DNA of 64,000 nt from Pseudokordiimonas caeni (GCF_026719705.1 NZ_JAPPRR010000004.1:1-64000); one strand, 5' to 3'; positions 6,505 through 16,693 are shown, numbered from the stretch's first letter. Program-made: numbers and translations. The notes: generated from the letters alone by a model not told the origin.

Positions 6505-8688
6505 TCAGAGATCTAAGACGAGCGGCCGAACTTGCCGCTCGATCCATTTATGGAGGTCGAGTGTAGCAGGCGCCAGCGTGCGGGCGCGCTCGAGCGCTTC
6601 TTCGGCTTCCTTCTCGTGGCCTTCAAGGGCTGCGAGATAGCCCGCATAAAGCGCCCAGCCCTCGAAAAAGTCGGGCTCCAGCTGCAGCGCGCGGTCAAAA
6701 GCCTGCTCCACAAGCCCGCGGTCCGCGTCGGTCAGATACAGGAAGCGCGCATAGGCCGCCCATGCGGCGCCATTATCGGGATCGATTTCAAGCGCGCGTT
6801 CGAAATGTTCCCGCGCCGCCCGTGTACGTCCCTGCACCAGCCGGATAAGACCGAGGTCGAGATCGATGCTCTTGCAGCTCGCATCCAGTTGCTGCGCACG
6901 GAGAAGCGATTCCTCCGCCGCCTCAAGGTCCGCGACATCATAAAGCAGGAATTCGCCCAGCTCATGCCACGCGAAATGGTCGTCCGGCGCCACATTGACG
7001 GCACGGCGCAACAGCGTCTCGATATCGGCTTCATCGCCGCCCGTCAGGCGCAGCACCCGGCCAGCCATCGAAAGTGCATAGCCACTTTCCTCATCAAGCT
7101 CGATCAGACGAGCCGCCTCGTCGGCCACGATGTCAGCGCGGTGCAGGTGATAGAGGCCAAGCCAGACAATATCGTAAAGCGCGCTCACATGATTGGGCGC
7201 GAACTCCAGCACCTTCGATAGCGGTTCCCACGCCAGATGCGCGGTTGCGTCTTCGCCCAGATAGTAACGTGCCAGCTGGTGCCACGCCCATGAATAGTCC
7301 GGACTGATCGTCACGGCCCGCTTGAAGCAAACCTCGGCCGCCGCCCGCGTTTCCGTATTCTCGGCAAGGATCAGCCCCATATAGGCATTGGCCCAGTCGA
7401 ACGCCGGATCGACCTTCAGGGCTTCGGCTACCCAGTCAACCGCGCGGGCGGAATCGCCCTTGGCCATGTGCCATGCCTGCGCCACATGGGTCAGCACCCA
7501 CGCATTATCGGGCGCCACACGGGCCGCTTCTTCCAGAAGCTTGATGCCCTCGTCCGCCTTGTCCATATGCTCCCACAGGAGCCAACCAAGCCGGGTGAGC
7601 ACGTCGTAATCGTCCGGCACTTCCACGAGCACTTCGCGGTAGGCGGCTTCAGCTTTTTTCGGGTCGCCAAGCGGCCCCTGCCACAGCATTGCCATGCGGC
7701 GAAGCGTCGCCGGGTCGCCGGCCTCCACCGCCAGAACCTTCTGGAAATACTGAAGTGCGCGGCGCGGCTTCGCCATCTGCTCCTCATAAAGCGAGGCCAG
7801 ATTGAACAGGGCCGGTACGTCGGCGGGTTCCAGTTCCAGCGCCTTCAGGAAGGCTTCTTCGGCTTCACTCGCCTTGTCGCCCATCAGGTAACGCACATAG
7901 CCAAGATGGAACCAAGCCCATTGATAGTCCGGCCAGATGCGCACAGCTTCCATGAGCGACGCTTCGGAAGCATCGAGATCTTCGCTCTGTCGGTAAAGCG
8001 TCCAGCCGAGCCAGCCGTGATAATAGGGCTCGCTGCCATCAAGACTGATGGCGTGCCGTAGCAGCGACTGGCCTTCTTCCACACGGCCCAGAAAATCGGC
8101 GAGCATGATGCCGAGCTTGCCCCATGCCCAGTCGTCGAACGGGTCTTCGTCCACGGCGCGGCGGTAAGCGGCTTCAGCGCCTTCAAAGTCCTGCAGGTTG
8201 ACGCTCAGGTTATGGGCGTGTTGGGTCCAGGCCCAAGTATCGCTCGGGTCAATCGCGATCACGCGTTCCCAGTGGCCTTGGGCCGCCAGAAAATCACCAT
8301 TCGTTTCAGCGGCGCGGGCGGCGGCGATCAGGGCTTCCTTGCCGTCTTCGCCCGCGAGCTGCGGCAGCACCAGATTGCGTTCGGGCCGGTCGCGGGTCGG
8401 CTGCACCGTGGGGCGGAACCCGAGGGCGGCCCGGCTTTCGCGCGCGCCCTGATTGGTCGGCTCCAGCTTCATGGCTTCGGAGAAGGCTTCGGCAGCCTCG
8501 CCCCGGCGCCCCGGCAAGGCCGACAGGACTTCGCCCAGCATATGCCATGCCTCGGGCGACTTGCGGTCGAGCGCGATCACGGCGCGCAAGGTGCGTTCCG
8601 CTTCTTCGATCTGCCCCGCGCCCGCCTGGCGCCTGCCAAGGTCAAGGAATTCGCGGACAGCCTGCTTGATGTCGATCAGGTCTGCCAT
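6505..8688 (-). CDS. Large TPR-repeat protein, 727 aa
   Basis: The whole protein is built of tetratricopeptide repeats, roughly 17-18 units, with the usual W/L/G/Y/A/F/A/P pattern. Many helices carry a distinctive WAW or AWHxL core (for example YSWAWHQLARYY and HFAWHELGEFL). No signal peptide, membrane helix or catalytic domain is visible, so it is a cytosolic protein-interaction scaffold of unknown partner. It lies 39 bp downstream of the Zur-type regulator on the same strand, at the end of the rod-shape operon, and may be co-transcribed. The repeats also raise the chance of recombination, but no break in frame is seen. Confidence 0.8.
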   Translation of the reverse strand: MADLIDIKQAVREFLDLGRRQAGAGQIEEAERTLRAVIALDRKSPEAWHMLGEVLSALPGRRGEAAEAFSEAMKLEPTNQGARESRAALGFRPTVQPTRDRPERNLVLPQLAGEDGKEALIAAARAAETNGDFLAAQGHWERVIAIDPSDTWAWTQHAHNLSVNLQDFEGAEAAYRRAVDEDPFDDWAWGKLGIMLADFLGRVEEGQSLLRHAISLDGSEPYYHGWLGWTLYRQSEDLDASEASLMEAVRIWPDYQWAWFHLGYVRYLMGDKASEAEEAFLKALELEPADVPALFNLASLYEEQMAKPRRALQYFQKVLAVEAGDPATLRRMAMLWQGPLGDPKKAEAAYREVLVEVPDDYDVLTRLGWLLWEHMDKADEGIKLLEEAARVAPDNAWVLTHVAQAWHMAKGDSARAVDWVAEALKVDPAFDWANAYMGLILAENTETRAAAEVCFKRAVTISPDYSWAWHQLARYYLGEDATAHLAWEPLSKVLEFAPNHVSALYDIVWLGLYHLHRADIVADEAARLIELDEESGYALSMAGRVLRLTGGDEADIETLLRRAVNVAPDDHFAWHELGEFLLYDVADLEAAEESLLRAQQLDASCKSIDLDLGLIRLVQGRTRAAREHFERALEIDPDNGAAWAAYARFLYLTDADRGLVEQAFDRALQLEPDFFEGWALYAGYLAALEGHEKEAEEALERARTLAPATLDLHKWIERQVRPLVLDL

Positions 8689-8727
8689 AGGGTTTGCCGT
8701 TTATCCCCGCCCCGCGCAAAACACGAG

Positions 8728-9195
8728 TCAATTCTGACGGCAGGCCGCGCAAAGACCATGCAGTTCGACCGTCTGGCGACGGATCGAGAAGGCTGCGGGG
8801 CCGGCCGCCGCCATGATTGCCGCATCAAGGCCCGGTGATGTCACCTCGGCTACATTACCGCACGTATCGCAGATCAGGAACTGGCTGACATGCCTGTCGC
8901 CGGGGTGCGGGCAGCCGATGAAGGCATTGAGCGATTCGATCTTGTGAACAAAGCCTTCCTTCATCAGGAAATCGAGCGCGCGGTAAACGGTCGTCGGCTT
9001 CGGCGAGCCGGCCTCTGGCGGCAGCATGTCCAGGAGATCGTAGGCCTTCACCGCTTTGTGGCCCTGCCACACAAGCCGCAGCACCTGCCGGCGCAGTTCG
9101 GTGAAACGCTTGCCGCGCGCCGCACAAAGGCGCTCTGCCTCGGCAAGAGCGGTACCGATACAGGCGCGGTGGTCGTGTACGACAGCCTTGCCCAT
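8728..9195 (-). CDS. Fur-family metalloregulator, Zur-like
   Basis: A 155-residue Fur-superfamily repressor. The N-terminal winged helix includes TELRRQVLRLVW and the recognition region PKPTTVYRALDFLMKEGFVHK (about residues 66-85). Two CxxC pairs (C109/C112 and C149/C152) bind structural zinc, and histidines around residues 97-102 lie at the usual sensor position. Its size, the short N-terminus and the 'GKRFTELRR' stretch favour the zinc regulator Zur over Fur, but the sensed metal is not proven. Its ATG shares one base with the rodA stop (TGATG), so I place the start at 9195, not at the in-frame site at 9279. Confidence 0.85.
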   Translation of the reverse strand: MGKAVVHDHRACIGTALAEAERLCAARGKRFTELRRQVLRLVWQGHKAVKAYDLLDMLPPEAGSPKPTTVYRALDFLMKEGFVHKIESLNAFIGCPHPGDRHVSQFLICDTCGNVAEVTSPGLDAAIMAAAGPAAFSIRRQTVELHGLCAACRQN

Positions 9196-10352
9196 CAGGC
9201 GAGCCCGCTGCCCTTGGGCGCCAGATTGACGTGCCGGTGCAAGGCGGCGGAAAGGATCAGGCCATAGGCGATCAGCCATGTCATCATCGCCGATCCGCCG
9301 TAGGATACCATCGGCAGCGGTACACCCACCACCGGCAACAACCCCATCACCATGCCCACGTTGATGAGGACGTAGAAATAGAGCGTGCAGGAAAGGCCGA
9401 CCGCCAAAAGCCGCCCATACTGGCTGCGGCTGCCGATGCCGGTGAGAAGACCGTAGGTCAGCACCACCATATAGAGGCCGAGGAGAATGATCCCGCCGAC
9501 AAGGCCAAACTCTTCGGCGAGCACGGTATAGATGAAGTCGGTTTTCATCTCGGGCAGGAAGTTCAGCTGGCTTTGCGTGCCTTCCAGAAAGCCCTTGCCG
9601 GTAAGCCCGCCGGAGCCGAGCGCGATCTTGGACTGGGTGATCTGGTAGCCGGCGCCGAGCGGATCGGATTCAGGGTTGAGGAAAGTCAGCACCCGGTTCT
9701 TCTGATAGTCATGCAGGAACTGCCAGCCGACAGGCACAGCTGCAGCCACCGCAATCCCGGCTGACCAGAAGATCCATGCAGGCAGGCCGGCCAGAAAGAG
9801 GATGGCCACGCCGCCGCCCACAATCGTGATACTCGTCCCAAGGTCCGGCTGGATCACTACAAGGGACGCCGGGATCAGGATCAGCATTGCCGGGATGATC
9901 AGGCTCGTCAGGCGGCGGCTCTGGTAAAAGTCCCGCCCGTGAAAATAACGGGCAAGCGCCATCACAACGGCGATTTTCATCAGTTCGGAAGGCTGCACCC
10001 TCATGGGCCCGATATCGAGCCAGCGCTGCCCGCCCATGCCGACCGCGCCTGCAATCTCCACGGCGAGAAGCATGATCAGGCACGCAAACCACGCAGGATA
10101 CGAAAGCGCCATCCATACCCGGATATCGACGACAGCAATCACTATCATCGCCACGAAAAGGATGCCGAAACGCTTCATCTGGGTCGAAGCCCACGGATCG
10201 AGGCTGCCACCGGCGACCGAATAAAGGATCGCAAAGCCGATGCAGGCAATCAGCACATTGACGAGAACCATGCTCCATGAAAGGCCCCGCAGCCGCTGCC
10301 ACAGGGACTTGTTCACCCGGCTCGGGCCGAACATACGGGACGCGCCCCTCAT
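9195..10352 (-). CDS. rodA: Rod-shape peptidoglycan glycosyltransferase RodA
   Basis: SEDS-family integral membrane protein of 385 residues with about ten helices, which polymerises lipid II in the elongasome with its partner PBP2. Visible family features include the GGQRWLDIG segment near residue 107, the periplasmic loop with PEMKTDFIYTVLAEEFGLVGG around residue 270, and a C-terminal GLPLPFxSYGG-type motif, here GVPLPMVSYGGSAMM. The start overlaps the end of mrdA by 4 bp (ATGA), which is the classical mrdA-rodA coupling. Confidence 0.95.
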   Translation of the reverse strand: MRGASRMFGPSRVNKSLWQRLRGLSWSMVLVNVLIACIGFAILYSVAGGSLDPWASTQMKRFGILFVAMIVIAVVDIRVWMALSYPAWFACLIMLLAVEIAGAVGMGGQRWLDIGPMRVQPSELMKIAVVMALARYFHGRDFYQSRRLTSLIIPAMLILIPASLVVIQPDLGTSITIVGGGVAILFLAGLPAWIFWSAGIAVAAAVPVGWQFLHDYQKNRVLTFLNPESDPLGAGYQITQSKIALGSGGLTGKGFLEGTQSQLNFLPEMKTDFIYTVLAEEFGLVGGIILLGLYMVVLTYGLLTGIGSRSQYGRLLAVGLSCTLYFYVLINVGMVMGLLPVVGVPLPMVSYGGSAMMTWLIAYGLILSAALHRHVNLAPKGSGLA

Positions 10353-12223
10353 GACACTTCCCCTTGCGGTCGCAGCATCGCGGGCACGGCGGCCACTTCC
10401 TCGCCCTCGCGCGGCACGGTGCCATTTTCAAGCTCGATCGCGCGGTCGATCAGCGCGCGGGCGATGGGCGCCGCAACTTTCGAGCCGCTGGACCCATGCT
10501 CGACCAGAATGCCCGCCGCATAGGTTGGCGCTTCAACGGGGCCATAGGCGATATAAAGCGCATGGTCGCGCATTTCCCACGGCAGGTCCTCGTTCTTGAT
10601 CACGCCCGTCAGGCGTTCGGCGCGGGTGATGCGGCGCACCTGCGCAGTGCCGGTCTTGCCCGCCAGCTTCGCCTTGCCCTTGCCGCGTGAATAATCATGC
10701 GCGGTGCCGCCAACCTCGGTCACCATTTCAAGGCCGCGCCGGACGAGCGCCAGATTTTCGGGCTTCACCGGCAGGGTGCCGAACATGAAGTCACCGCCGA
10801 AGGGGCGTTGCTCGAGCGTCGGCTCAACCAGACGCCCCGATGCCAGCCGCGCCGTCATCACCGCAAGCTGCAGGGGCGTGGTGAGCATGGCGCCCTGCCC
10901 GATCGAGACATTGAGCGTTTCGCCAAGGTTCCAGCGCTGGCCAAGCACGGCGCGTTTCCAGGCGCGGTCCGGCACGAGACCCGGCTTTTCACCTTCAAGC
11001 CCGATATCGAGCGTGTGGCCAAGCCCGAAGTGACGCGCCATTTCGGCAATCTTGTCGATATCGAGCTTGTGGGCAACGTTATAGAAGAAAACATCGCAGC
11101 TTTTGGAAAGCGCTTGCGTGACATTCACGCGCCCGTGGCCGCGCCGCAGGTGGCAGTGGAAAACATGGTCACCGAGCGGATGCCTGCCGTTGCAGAAAAA
11201 CTCGGTCTCTTCGGTGATCACCCCGGCCTCCAAGGCGGCGAGCGCCACCACCGATTTGAAGGTGGAGCCCGGCGGATATTGACCGGTAAGGCATTTGTTC
11301 AGAAGCGGCTTGCGCTGGTCGTTCATCAGCGCCGACCAGTTGGCCTGACTGATGCCAAGCGCGAAATCGTTGGGGTCGAAGCTCGGGCTCGAGGCAAGGG
11401 TGACAATCTCGCCCGTGCGGATATCGATGACAACCGCCCCTGCCGAATGCTCGCCCATCACTTCGGCAGCCAGATTCTGCAGCTCCAGATCGACCGAAAG
11501 ATGGATATCCTCGCCCGGCGTGGCCTCCTGCCGCCCCGGCAGTTCGCGGATTTCGCGGCCGACCGAGTTGACCTCCACCCTGCGGGTGCCGGCGGTGCCG
11601 CGCAGGCGGGTTTCATACTGGCGCTCCAGCCCCTGACGGCCGATCTTGAAGCCCGGCAATTGGTACAATGGATTGTCGCCAATCTCGTCTTCACCGGCCG
11701 TTGAAAGATAGCCCACAAGATGCGCGACACTCGGCCCTGCGGGATAGGCGCGCGACATGCCGGAATCCGGCACCACGCCCGGCAGTTCAGGGATGGAAAC
11801 ATTGACGCGCGAGAAGGTTTCCCAATTGAGGCCCTGGGCGACCGTCACCGGCAAGAAGCGCCGCTGGCGCTTGATCTGGCGCAGGAGCCTTGCGGTATCG
11901 CGGTCATCAAGCTGGACGATCCGGCCAAGCCGGTCCAGCGTCAGTGCCACGTTGCCGGCCTGTTCCGGCACCAGAAAGACGCGGAAATCCTGCCGGTTGG
12001 TGGCGAGCTCCCGACCCCGCGCATCCAGAATGCGCCCCCGCACCGGTGGGATGAGGCGCAAGGAGACCCGATTCTTGTCGGCCCGCACCCGGTATTCGTC
12101 GCCCTGCACCACGCCCAGATAATAGAGCCGCGCACCAAGGGCGGCGAACCCCAGAAACTGGGCCCCCGCCACCATGAAGGCGCGGCGGCTGAACAACTGA
12201 TACCTTAATCCTTCGCGTGCCAT
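10349..12223 (-). CDS. mrdA: Penicillin-binding protein 2 (elongation transpeptidase)
   Basis: Cross-links peptidoglycan during lateral growth as the partner of RodA. The 624-residue protein has a short cytoplasmic N-terminus, one membrane helix (about 14-38), a PBP dimerisation domain and a C-terminal transpeptidase domain. Active-site motifs are intact: STFK with Ser320, the S-x-D variant (S375-C-D377, where many PBPs have SxN), and KTG (523-525). SxD at this position is common in PBP2 proteins. It is part of the mreB-mreC-mreD-mrdA-rodA operon: mreD ends 6 bp upstream and rodA overlaps downstream. Confidence 0.95.
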   Translation of the reverse strand: MAREGLRYQLFSRRAFMVAGAQFLGFAALGARLYYLGVVQGDEYRVRADKNRVSLRLIPPVRGRILDARGRELATNRQDFRVFLVPEQAGNVALTLDRLGRIVQLDDRDTARLLRQIKRQRRFLPVTVAQGLNWETFSRVNVSIPELPGVVPDSGMSRAYPAGPSVAHLVGYLSTAGEDEIGDNPLYQLPGFKIGRQGLERQYETRLRGTAGTRRVEVNSVGREIRELPGRQEATPGEDIHLSVDLELQNLAAEVMGEHSAGAVVIDIRTGEIVTLASSPSFDPNDFALGISQANWSALMNDQRKPLLNKCLTGQYPPGSTFKSVVALAALEAGVITEETEFFCNGRHPLGDHVFHCHLRRGHGRVNVTQALSKSCDVFFYNVAHKLDIDKIAEMARHFGLGHTLDIGLEGEKPGLVPDRAWKRAVLGQRWNLGETLNVSIGQGAMLTTPLQLAVMTARLASGRLVEPTLEQRPFGGDFMFGTLPVKPENLALVRRGLEMVTEVGGTAHDYSRGKGKAKLAGKTGTAQVRRITRAERLTGVIKNEDLPWEMRDHALYIAYGPVEAPTYAAGILVEHGSSGSKVAAPIARALIDRAIELENGTVPREGEEVAAVPAMLRPQGEVS

Positions 12224-12229
12224 GACTTC

Positions 12230-12736
12230 CTACATCACGGACCGGCGTATCCGGCCAAACACAAGGGCCAGCGGTCCGAACGAGACGGCGGTGACCGCCC
12301 ATTGCGTCAGGATCGGCACAAGCGGCCACAGATCACCCCTGACAATCGATGTCACGGCCCAGGCAATGGCATAGAGCGCAAACGACAGGCCGGTGAACAC
12401 GGCCCAATATACGATACGACTGCGCCCTTTGTAATGCTTCAGCTGATTGAGGACGAAAAATCGTGTCAGCACCAAGAGCCCGATATTGAGGCCCATCGGC
12501 ACATCAAGCCAGAGATCGAGGAAGAAACCGATCAGCGCACAGGCGCCGTATGGCATCAAGAGCGGTCGCGACGACAGCCAGTAGAAGGCCGATGCCAGCG
12601 CCAGATGCGGAACCGTCACATTGGCTGCACTGGTGCCAAGCGGCAGCAACATGATGAAGGCGCAGATGAAGGTGATGATGACCGGCAGATAGCCCGATAG
12701 GCCGAACCGGGAAAGCGTGGGGCGGCGGAAGGTCAC
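12230..12736 (-). CDS. mreD: Rod-shape-determining protein MreD
   Basis: A hydrophobic 168-residue inner-membrane protein with about five predicted helices, the usual size and topology of MreD, which links MreC to the elongasome. Sequence conservation in this family is low, so the call rests mainly on position between mreC and mrdA and on hydropathy. The likely start is a GTG that overlaps the mreC stop (GTGA, 12733-12736), which implies translational coupling. Confidence 0.88.
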   Translation of the reverse strand: MTFRRPTLSRFGLSGYLPVIITFICAFIMLLPLGTSAANVTVPHLALASAFYWLSSRPLLMPYGACALIGFFLDLWLDVPMGLNIGLLVLTRFFVLNQLKHYKGRSRIVYWAVFTGLSFALYAIAWAVTSIVRGDLWPLVPILTQWAVTAVSFGPLALVFGRIRRSVM

Positions 12737-13659
12737 TCGGTCGCCTCCGCTTGCGTGGCTGGCGCCTTTTCAAGCGGCACAAGGGGTTCGGGCTCGGTTT
12801 CAGGTGTCAGCGGCACATAGGCCAGCACCTTCACGAAATCCAGCCGGTCGAGCAGGCTTTCAGGCTCCACGATCACCGCGTCCTCGCGCACCTCGACAAT
12901 CCGGCCGATCGGCAGGTCCGGCGGGAAGATGCCGCCGTGGCCGGAGGTCAGCACCCGTGTGCCCACCTTGATCTCGGTGCCCATCGGCACATAGTTCAGG
13001 CGCAGTTCGCGGCTGTTCTGGCCTTCGATGATCGCCAGCGCGCCGCTGTCTTCAAGCCGCACCGGAATGCGGCTGTTGATGTCGGTCACCAGCAGCACGC
13101 GGCTTGACAGGCGGCCCACCTGAATGGTGCGGCCCACCACACCGGTAGCGTCAACGACCGGCAGGTTGAGCGCGACGCCGTCGCCGGTGCCGACATTCAG
13201 TACCACGTTGCGCTCAAACGCGCCGCCGCCCACGCCGATCACACGGCCGGTTGCCACCGTCGGCACCGTGCGGCCCGGCGCATCAAGAAGGTCGCGCAGC
13301 TCGTCATTCTCGCGGGTGAGCTTGAGGGCTGCATCGCGCCACTCGCGCATCATCTCGTTCTCTTTGCGGAGCTTTTCATTCTCGAGATAGATGTCCGAAA
13401 CACCCGCCAGCCGTTCAAGCCCCGCCTGTGTGCCGCGGATGGGGCGCTCGAGGATATCCAGAAGCGGCGCCACGATATCGGATGCCATCGCCCGAATACG
13501 CACGGGGATACCGAGCCCCGAAGCGTCCAGCACCAGAAGTGTCACCGATAGCGCCATATAGATATAGAACGGCCAGCGCCCGCGACTGCCCCGAACCGTC
13601 GGGGTGGCCGCAGCGGGGGCAGAGCGTCGTTCGCCGGGAAAAAGTATGCGGGTATTCAG
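12733..13659 (-). CDS. mreC: Rod-shape-determining protein MreC, probable CTG start
   Basis: Periplasmic scaffold of the elongasome. Family order is visible: a single membrane helix, a coiled coil (the YLENEKLRKENEMMREWRD stretch), then two beta-barrel domains, and a Pro/Glu-rich tail. The first ATG in frame (13557) lies inside the membrane helix, would leave only about 14 hydrophobic residues and has no ribosome-binding site. In the same frame a CTG at 13657-13659 has a perfect AAGGAGG seven bases upstream and gives a 308-residue protein with a normal basic cytoplasmic N-terminus. No ATG, GTG or TTG is available in between in frame, and a stop codon lies two codons upstream. Confidence 0.88.
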   Translation of the reverse strand: MNTRILFPGERRSAPAAATPTVRGSRGRWPFYIYMALSVTLLVLDASGLGIPVRIRAMASDIVAPLLDILERPIRGTQAGLERLAGVSDIYLENEKLRKENEMMREWRDAALKLTRENDELRDLLDAPGRTVPTVATGRVIGVGGGAFERNVVLNVGTGDGVALNLPVVDATGVVGRTIQVGRLSSRVLLVTDINSRIPVRLEDSGALAIIEGQNSRELRLNYVPMGTEIKVGTRVLTSGHGGIFPPDLPIGRIVEVREDAVIVEPESLLDRLDFVKVLAYVPLTPETEPEPLVPLEKAPATQAEATE

Positions 13660-13705
13660 CGGTCAGCCTCCTTCGTCCGCATCTTTCTGAAAAGCGGTCC
13701 GGGGA

Positions 13706-14749
<1,044 letters not shown>

Positions 14750-14939
14750 TTAATTCATAACCCTGCCGCCCGTGCGGCACCTCGCCCTCCACGAGTACAG
14801 GCGAGTCCTGAATGCCGGTTATGGGACAGAAGACGCCGCGATACAAGGGCTGTGACGCGTCTTTTGGCGCTGGAATATGTTTTATTCAGGGCGGGGCCAT
14901 TCACTGCCCCGGATTGGAACATAATGCATCCGAAACGAA

Positions 14940-14973
14940 GGCCGCCGCCTTGCATTGCTGCAAAGCGGCGGCC
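14940..14973 (-). terminator. GC-rich hairpin after the first outer-membrane barrel gene
   Basis: GGCCGCCGC (14940-14948) and GCGGCGGCC (14965-14973) form a 9-bp perfect stem with a 16-base loop. On the minus strand it lies 23 bp beyond the stop codon and is followed by TTCGTTT. The T tract is short, so termination efficiency is uncertain. The paralogue at 15935 has the same kind of hairpin in the same place. Confidence 0.6.
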
Positions 14974-14995
14974 GGATAGACGTCTGCCTTCAATA

Positions 14996-15604
14996 TCAGA
15001 ATTTGAAGATCAGGCCGCCGGTCATCTGCCAGTCGTTGAGGTCTGCACCGTCAACCGACTCGTAGTTGGTGCGGATGGCCTGGGCGCGCAGGCTGATATT
15101 CTGGGTCAGCGCCTGTTCAACGCCGCCGCCCCAGCGGAAAGCGTCGCCGCTATCTGTTTCCGAGCTGTTGACCGAACCGGTCAGCACGGCGCGAGCGCGC
15201 GCACGGGTATAGCCCGCCTTACCATAGAACAGGGTGTTCGGAAGAGCCGCCGGCACATAGCCGACAACGCCGTCGATGCCATATTGTTCTTTGGCGCTAA
15301 GGGTTGCCGTATCGTCGCCGTCGGTGAGGGTCAGATCGAAGTCGGGCTTCGAGATACGGCCTTCAAGGCCGAGCACGAGGCCGGAGTTGAACTGCTTCCG
15401 CCAGCCGGCGAAACCACCATAAACAAGACCGCTGTCGTCGAAGGAAACTTCCGCGTCGCCGGCATCGATATCGAGGCTGAAATCGGAATAGCCGATTTCA
15501 CCGCCAAGGTAGAAACCATCGAACGGCTTCTCGTCTGCCGCCATGGCAGGCGCAGCAGCAACTGCCAGCATCGAAAGCGAAAGGATCGTTTTATTGAGCA
15601 TCAT
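14996..15604 (-). CDS. Outer-membrane beta-barrel protein (Omp25/31- or OMP_b-brl-like), paralogue 1
   Basis: A 202-residue secreted protein. The signal peptide is at residues 1-24 (ending PAMAADEK) and is followed by alternating amphipathic strands rich in Gly, Tyr and Phe. The C-terminal GLIFKF ends in Phe, the usual outer-membrane insertion signal. Strands such as FYLGGEIGYSDFS, GLVYGGFAG and LVLGLEGRI fit an eight-stranded barrel of the OmpA-like/Omp25 type. AAGGTGG precedes the ATG at 15604. The neighbouring gene at 15935 is a close paralogue, so the pair arose by tandem duplication. The function (porin, adhesin or structural) is not readable. Confidence 0.85.
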   Translation of the reverse strand: MMLNKTILSLSMLAVAAAPAMAADEKPFDGFYLGGEIGYSDFSLDIDAGDAEVSFDDSGLVYGGFAGWRKQFNSGLVLGLEGRISKPDFDLTLTDGDDTATLSAKEQYGIDGVVGYVPAALPNTLFYGKAGYTRARARAVLTGSVNSSETDSGDAFRWGGGVEQALTQNISLRAQAIRTNYESVDGADLNDWQMTGGLIFKF

Positions 15605-15882
15605 AATGCCACCTTTTTTCTGTACATTTACGCGCCCGGCTTGGGGACCGGGCCGTGTATCTACTAGCGACGCCGCAACCGGTGACAATCCACATTAAAG
15701 TGACTGAGCGGTGAGGCGCCGGGAGCGAGAAATCGGCTCCGATTGTGGCTGAGATGTGGCAGACGCGCGGCAAAAGAATGTATCGTCACAAATGTGAAAC
15801 CATCACCATAAACGACTGATATAGAAACAGAACTTTCGCTGGCCTTGCTGCATGAAGTGCCGGTGTGTGTGCCAGAATCAAT
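15605..15882. other. Intergenic region between the two barrel genes
   Basis: I find no gene here. It should hold the promoter of the downstream barrel gene (minus strand, start 15604), but no convincing -35/-10 pair stands out. GTGCCGG/CCGGGCC-type repeats near 15635-15655 may fold in the 5' untranslated region. Confidence 0.5.
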
Positions 15883-15914
15883 GCCGCCGCCCCGGCATGC
15901 GGCGAGGCGGCGGC
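15883..15914 (-). terminator. GC-rich hairpin after the second outer-membrane barrel gene
   Basis: GCCGCCGCC (15883-15891) pairs with GGCGGCGGC (15906-15914), with a further CCG/CGG inside the loop. It lies 21 bp beyond the stop of the second barrel gene on the minus strand, matching the position of the hairpin after paralogue 1. No clear T run follows, so it may be an mRNA-stabilising hairpin and not a terminator. Confidence 0.5.
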
Positions 15915-15934
15915 GATAGGCTTTCAGGGCGTGA

Positions 15935-16534
15935 TCAGAACTTGAACAGAAGGCCTGCCGTTACCTGCCAGTCCTTCAAATCAATGTTATCAACCGTGTC
16001 ATAGTTGGTGCGCACGGCCTGTGCCCTAAGGCTTATATTCTGCGACAGCGACTGTTCGATGCCGCCACCCCAGCGGAAGGCATCAGTGCCGTCCGTTTCG
16101 GTCTCGCCGCCCGGGAAGGTCATCCGAGAGCGGGCACGTGTGTAACCGGCCTTACCGAAAAACAGTGTATTCGGCATCACGCCCGGCACAAAGCCAACAA
16201 CGCCATCAATGCCATATTGCATACGCGGCTCAAGGGAGACGACATCGGCACCATCTGTCAGGCTCAGGTTAAAGTCAGGCTCGGCGATACGGCCTTCAAC
16301 GCCGAGCACCAGCCCGGAATCGAATTGTGAGCGCGCACCGATAACGCCGCCATAAATCATGCCGCTATCATCAAAAGATACCGCCTCATCACCCGGTTCA
16401 AGCTCGAGATCGAAGTCGGACCGGCCGATTTCACCGCCGATGTAGAAACCATCGAACGGCTTCTCCTGCGCCAGCACGGGCCCGGAAACCATCGCCATCA
16501 CGGGCACTAAAAGGATCGTTTTACTGAGCATCAT
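15935..16534 (-). CDS. Outer-membrane beta-barrel protein, paralogue 2
   Basis: A 199-residue paralogue of the barrel at 14996; well over half of all positions are identical by eye, including EKPFDGFY, GGEIG, VSFDDSG, QYGIDGVVG, FGKAGYTRAR, DAFRWGGG and SQNISLRAQA. The signal peptide covers residues 1-22. The C-terminus GLLFKF ends in Phe, as expected for outer-membrane insertion. The strands differ mainly in surface-loop positions (for example the region after TRAR), where diverged duplicates often change. It lies between paralogue 1 and leuA on the minus strand, with its own upstream region. Confidence 0.85.
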   Translation of the reverse strand: MMLSKTILLVPVMAMVSGPVLAQEKPFDGFYIGGEIGRSDFDLELEPGDEAVSFDDSGMIYGGVIGARSQFDSGLVLGVEGRIAEPDFNLSLTDGADVVSLEPRMQYGIDGVVGFVPGVMPNTLFFGKAGYTRARSRMTFPGGETETDGTDAFRWGGGIEQSLSQNISLRAQAVRTNYDTVDNIDLKDWQVTAGLLFKF

Positions 16535-16693
16535 TTTGCCTCCTTCATTCTGTTTTCAGACTATGGATGCACCGGCATATGGCCCGTGATGCTGTCGTCC
16601 ATACGGGCCGAACCGATGGAAAGCCTGAGCCGCCAATGCGGCGATGAAGTGGAGAAAACGTGCCGGAATGTGACCGTTATGCGGCGATTTGCC

